64,000 bases of DNA from Ceratodon purpureus. Its lineage: Eukaryota > Streptophyta > Bryopsida > Pseudoditrichales > Ditrichaceae. Below the pieces are notes generated by a model. It made no database searches. It saw only the letters and a list, made by a program, of their open reading frames with translations, and was not told the origin of the DNA. Every line of letters starts with the position of its first letter. The first letter of the stretch is position 1. Positions 63,428-64,000 of this stretch are shown piece after piece. Position numbers and translations under genes: made by a program. The stretch lies in assembly GCA_014871385.1 (NCBI GenBank), contig CM026422.1, positions 13,622,228 through 13,686,227 on the forward strand, written 5' to 3'.

Positions 63428-63632
63428 GCGATCTGGAGCGCGGGCGGGGGCAGGGGTGGGCGGGTGGCCCGCTCGGGGCCGTTCTCTGGGTGCGGTTGTG
63501 TGGCGAGAGTGTGGTGGCGCTTGGCGGGTGCGGATGGGCTCCCAGGTACCATATGGCCCTTCACACTAGATCTTTTCTTTTTCTTTTCTTTATTTCCCTC
63601 ACATATAGTGATTTCCATTAGGTGCAAAATGG

Positions 63633-64000
63633 GGTCATGAAAAGGCCGTATAAGCGGCACGTGAGAGAAAAAATTGGCCGCTGCCCGCATACTTTTTGAC
63701 ATGGCACCGAAGGTGCCACCGTGGTGCCAGCAAATGCCACGGGGGGTCGAACCAATGACCTCCCCGCAAGGCGTGTGGAGGGCGCTGCTACAGTGGCGGG
63801 CTGACAGCATTTTGTCCACTTGGGACCAAACCCCGAGGCGACCCAATCATGTCAGCTCGCACATTCCAAGGACCTTTGTTCACGGTGCGCCACCGAGAAC
63901 CCTGCGGGCAGCAATTTTGGCATCCGCTGCCAGCGGCAAGAGGGGCTTTGGACAGGAAGTTCACCTAATTTGGGCAGGCTTATACGGCCTCTTCATGACC
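63633..64000. mobile_element. Inverted-repeat element with GGTCATGAARAGGCCG ends (at least 368 bp)
   Basis: Left end GGTCATGAAAAGGCCGTATA and the last bases of the window, TATACGGCCTCTTCATGACC, are inverted repeats. The element is GC-rich unlike its neighbours. The right flank lies outside the window, so the target duplication cannot be read. A tRNA-like segment lies inside at 63735-63795. Confidence 0.7.
63735..63795 (-). other. tRNA-like segment inside the terminal element
   Basis: On the minus strand GTAGCAGCGCCCTCC, a CCTTGC-containing loop, GGGGAGGTCATT and a B-box-like GGTTCGACCCC follow each other with tRNA-like spacing. A full cloverleaf could not be folded by eye, so this is a tRNA-derived or SINE-like remnant at most. 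Confidence 0.35.

Noticed and set aside
63142..63846. Overlapping frames of 70-230 codons on both strands near the window end
   Set aside because: High GC and CATGC repeats suppress stop codons. Frames overlap on both strands and run through the inverted-repeat element.

Overview
The window is nuclear DNA from a land plant. The evidence is spliced genes with GT-AG introns, plant-type cytosolic tRNA genes, a SUVR-type SET-domain methyltransferase, an AMT2-type ammonium transporter and a chloroplast-targeted DUF1230/CGLD27 protein. A bryophyte such as a moss is my best guess, from short introns, the AMT2 type and the repeat content. Nothing in the window proves it.

Layout. 1-2196 (+) is the 3' part of a SUVR-like histone methyltransferase gene. 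3126-3790 is a ~203-bp tandem repeat. 4912-8535 (-) is an intact four-exon gene for a 904-aa transposase-like protein whose introns are packed with GTAC words. About 9.2-24 kb is AT-rich, gene-poor DNA with TTAA-flanked elements, small inverted-repeat elements, a (TA)45 run and a decayed Tnp2-like transposase. 24312-29009 (-) is a seven-exon CDCA7-type zinc-finger gene (1169 aa). 29.5-45 kb is repeat-rich: an 18-bp minisatellite, a GATTGAGATG minisatellite split by a TTAA element, a composite TTAA element carrying a broken PIF1-like helicase, an eL22 pseudogene and an LRR pseudogene. 45655-46287 (-) is a small three-exon gene (84 aa). 46.6-49.5 kb holds three more transposon-like elements. 50658-53194 is a large inverted repeat whose arms each carry tRNA-Gly(UCC) and tRNA-Asn(GUU). 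54755-56676 (-) is the ammonium transporter. 59093-61893 (-) is the CGLD27-like gene with a repeat-filled leader. The window ends in an inverted-repeat element containing a tRNA-like segment.

The genes do not form a pathway. Two are chromatin factors: SUVR type (H3K9 methylation family) and CDCA7 type (a family that partners the DDM1/HELLS remodeller). They are separate genes about 22 kb apart and their closeness may be chance. The dominant theme is mobile DNA. One family of seven copies has TTAA flanks and CCCCTAAAG-like ends, and no encoded transposase for it was found here.

All coding models were built by hand from splice signals, reading phase and family motifs. Exon sums were checked for divisibility by three. 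No database search was possible.
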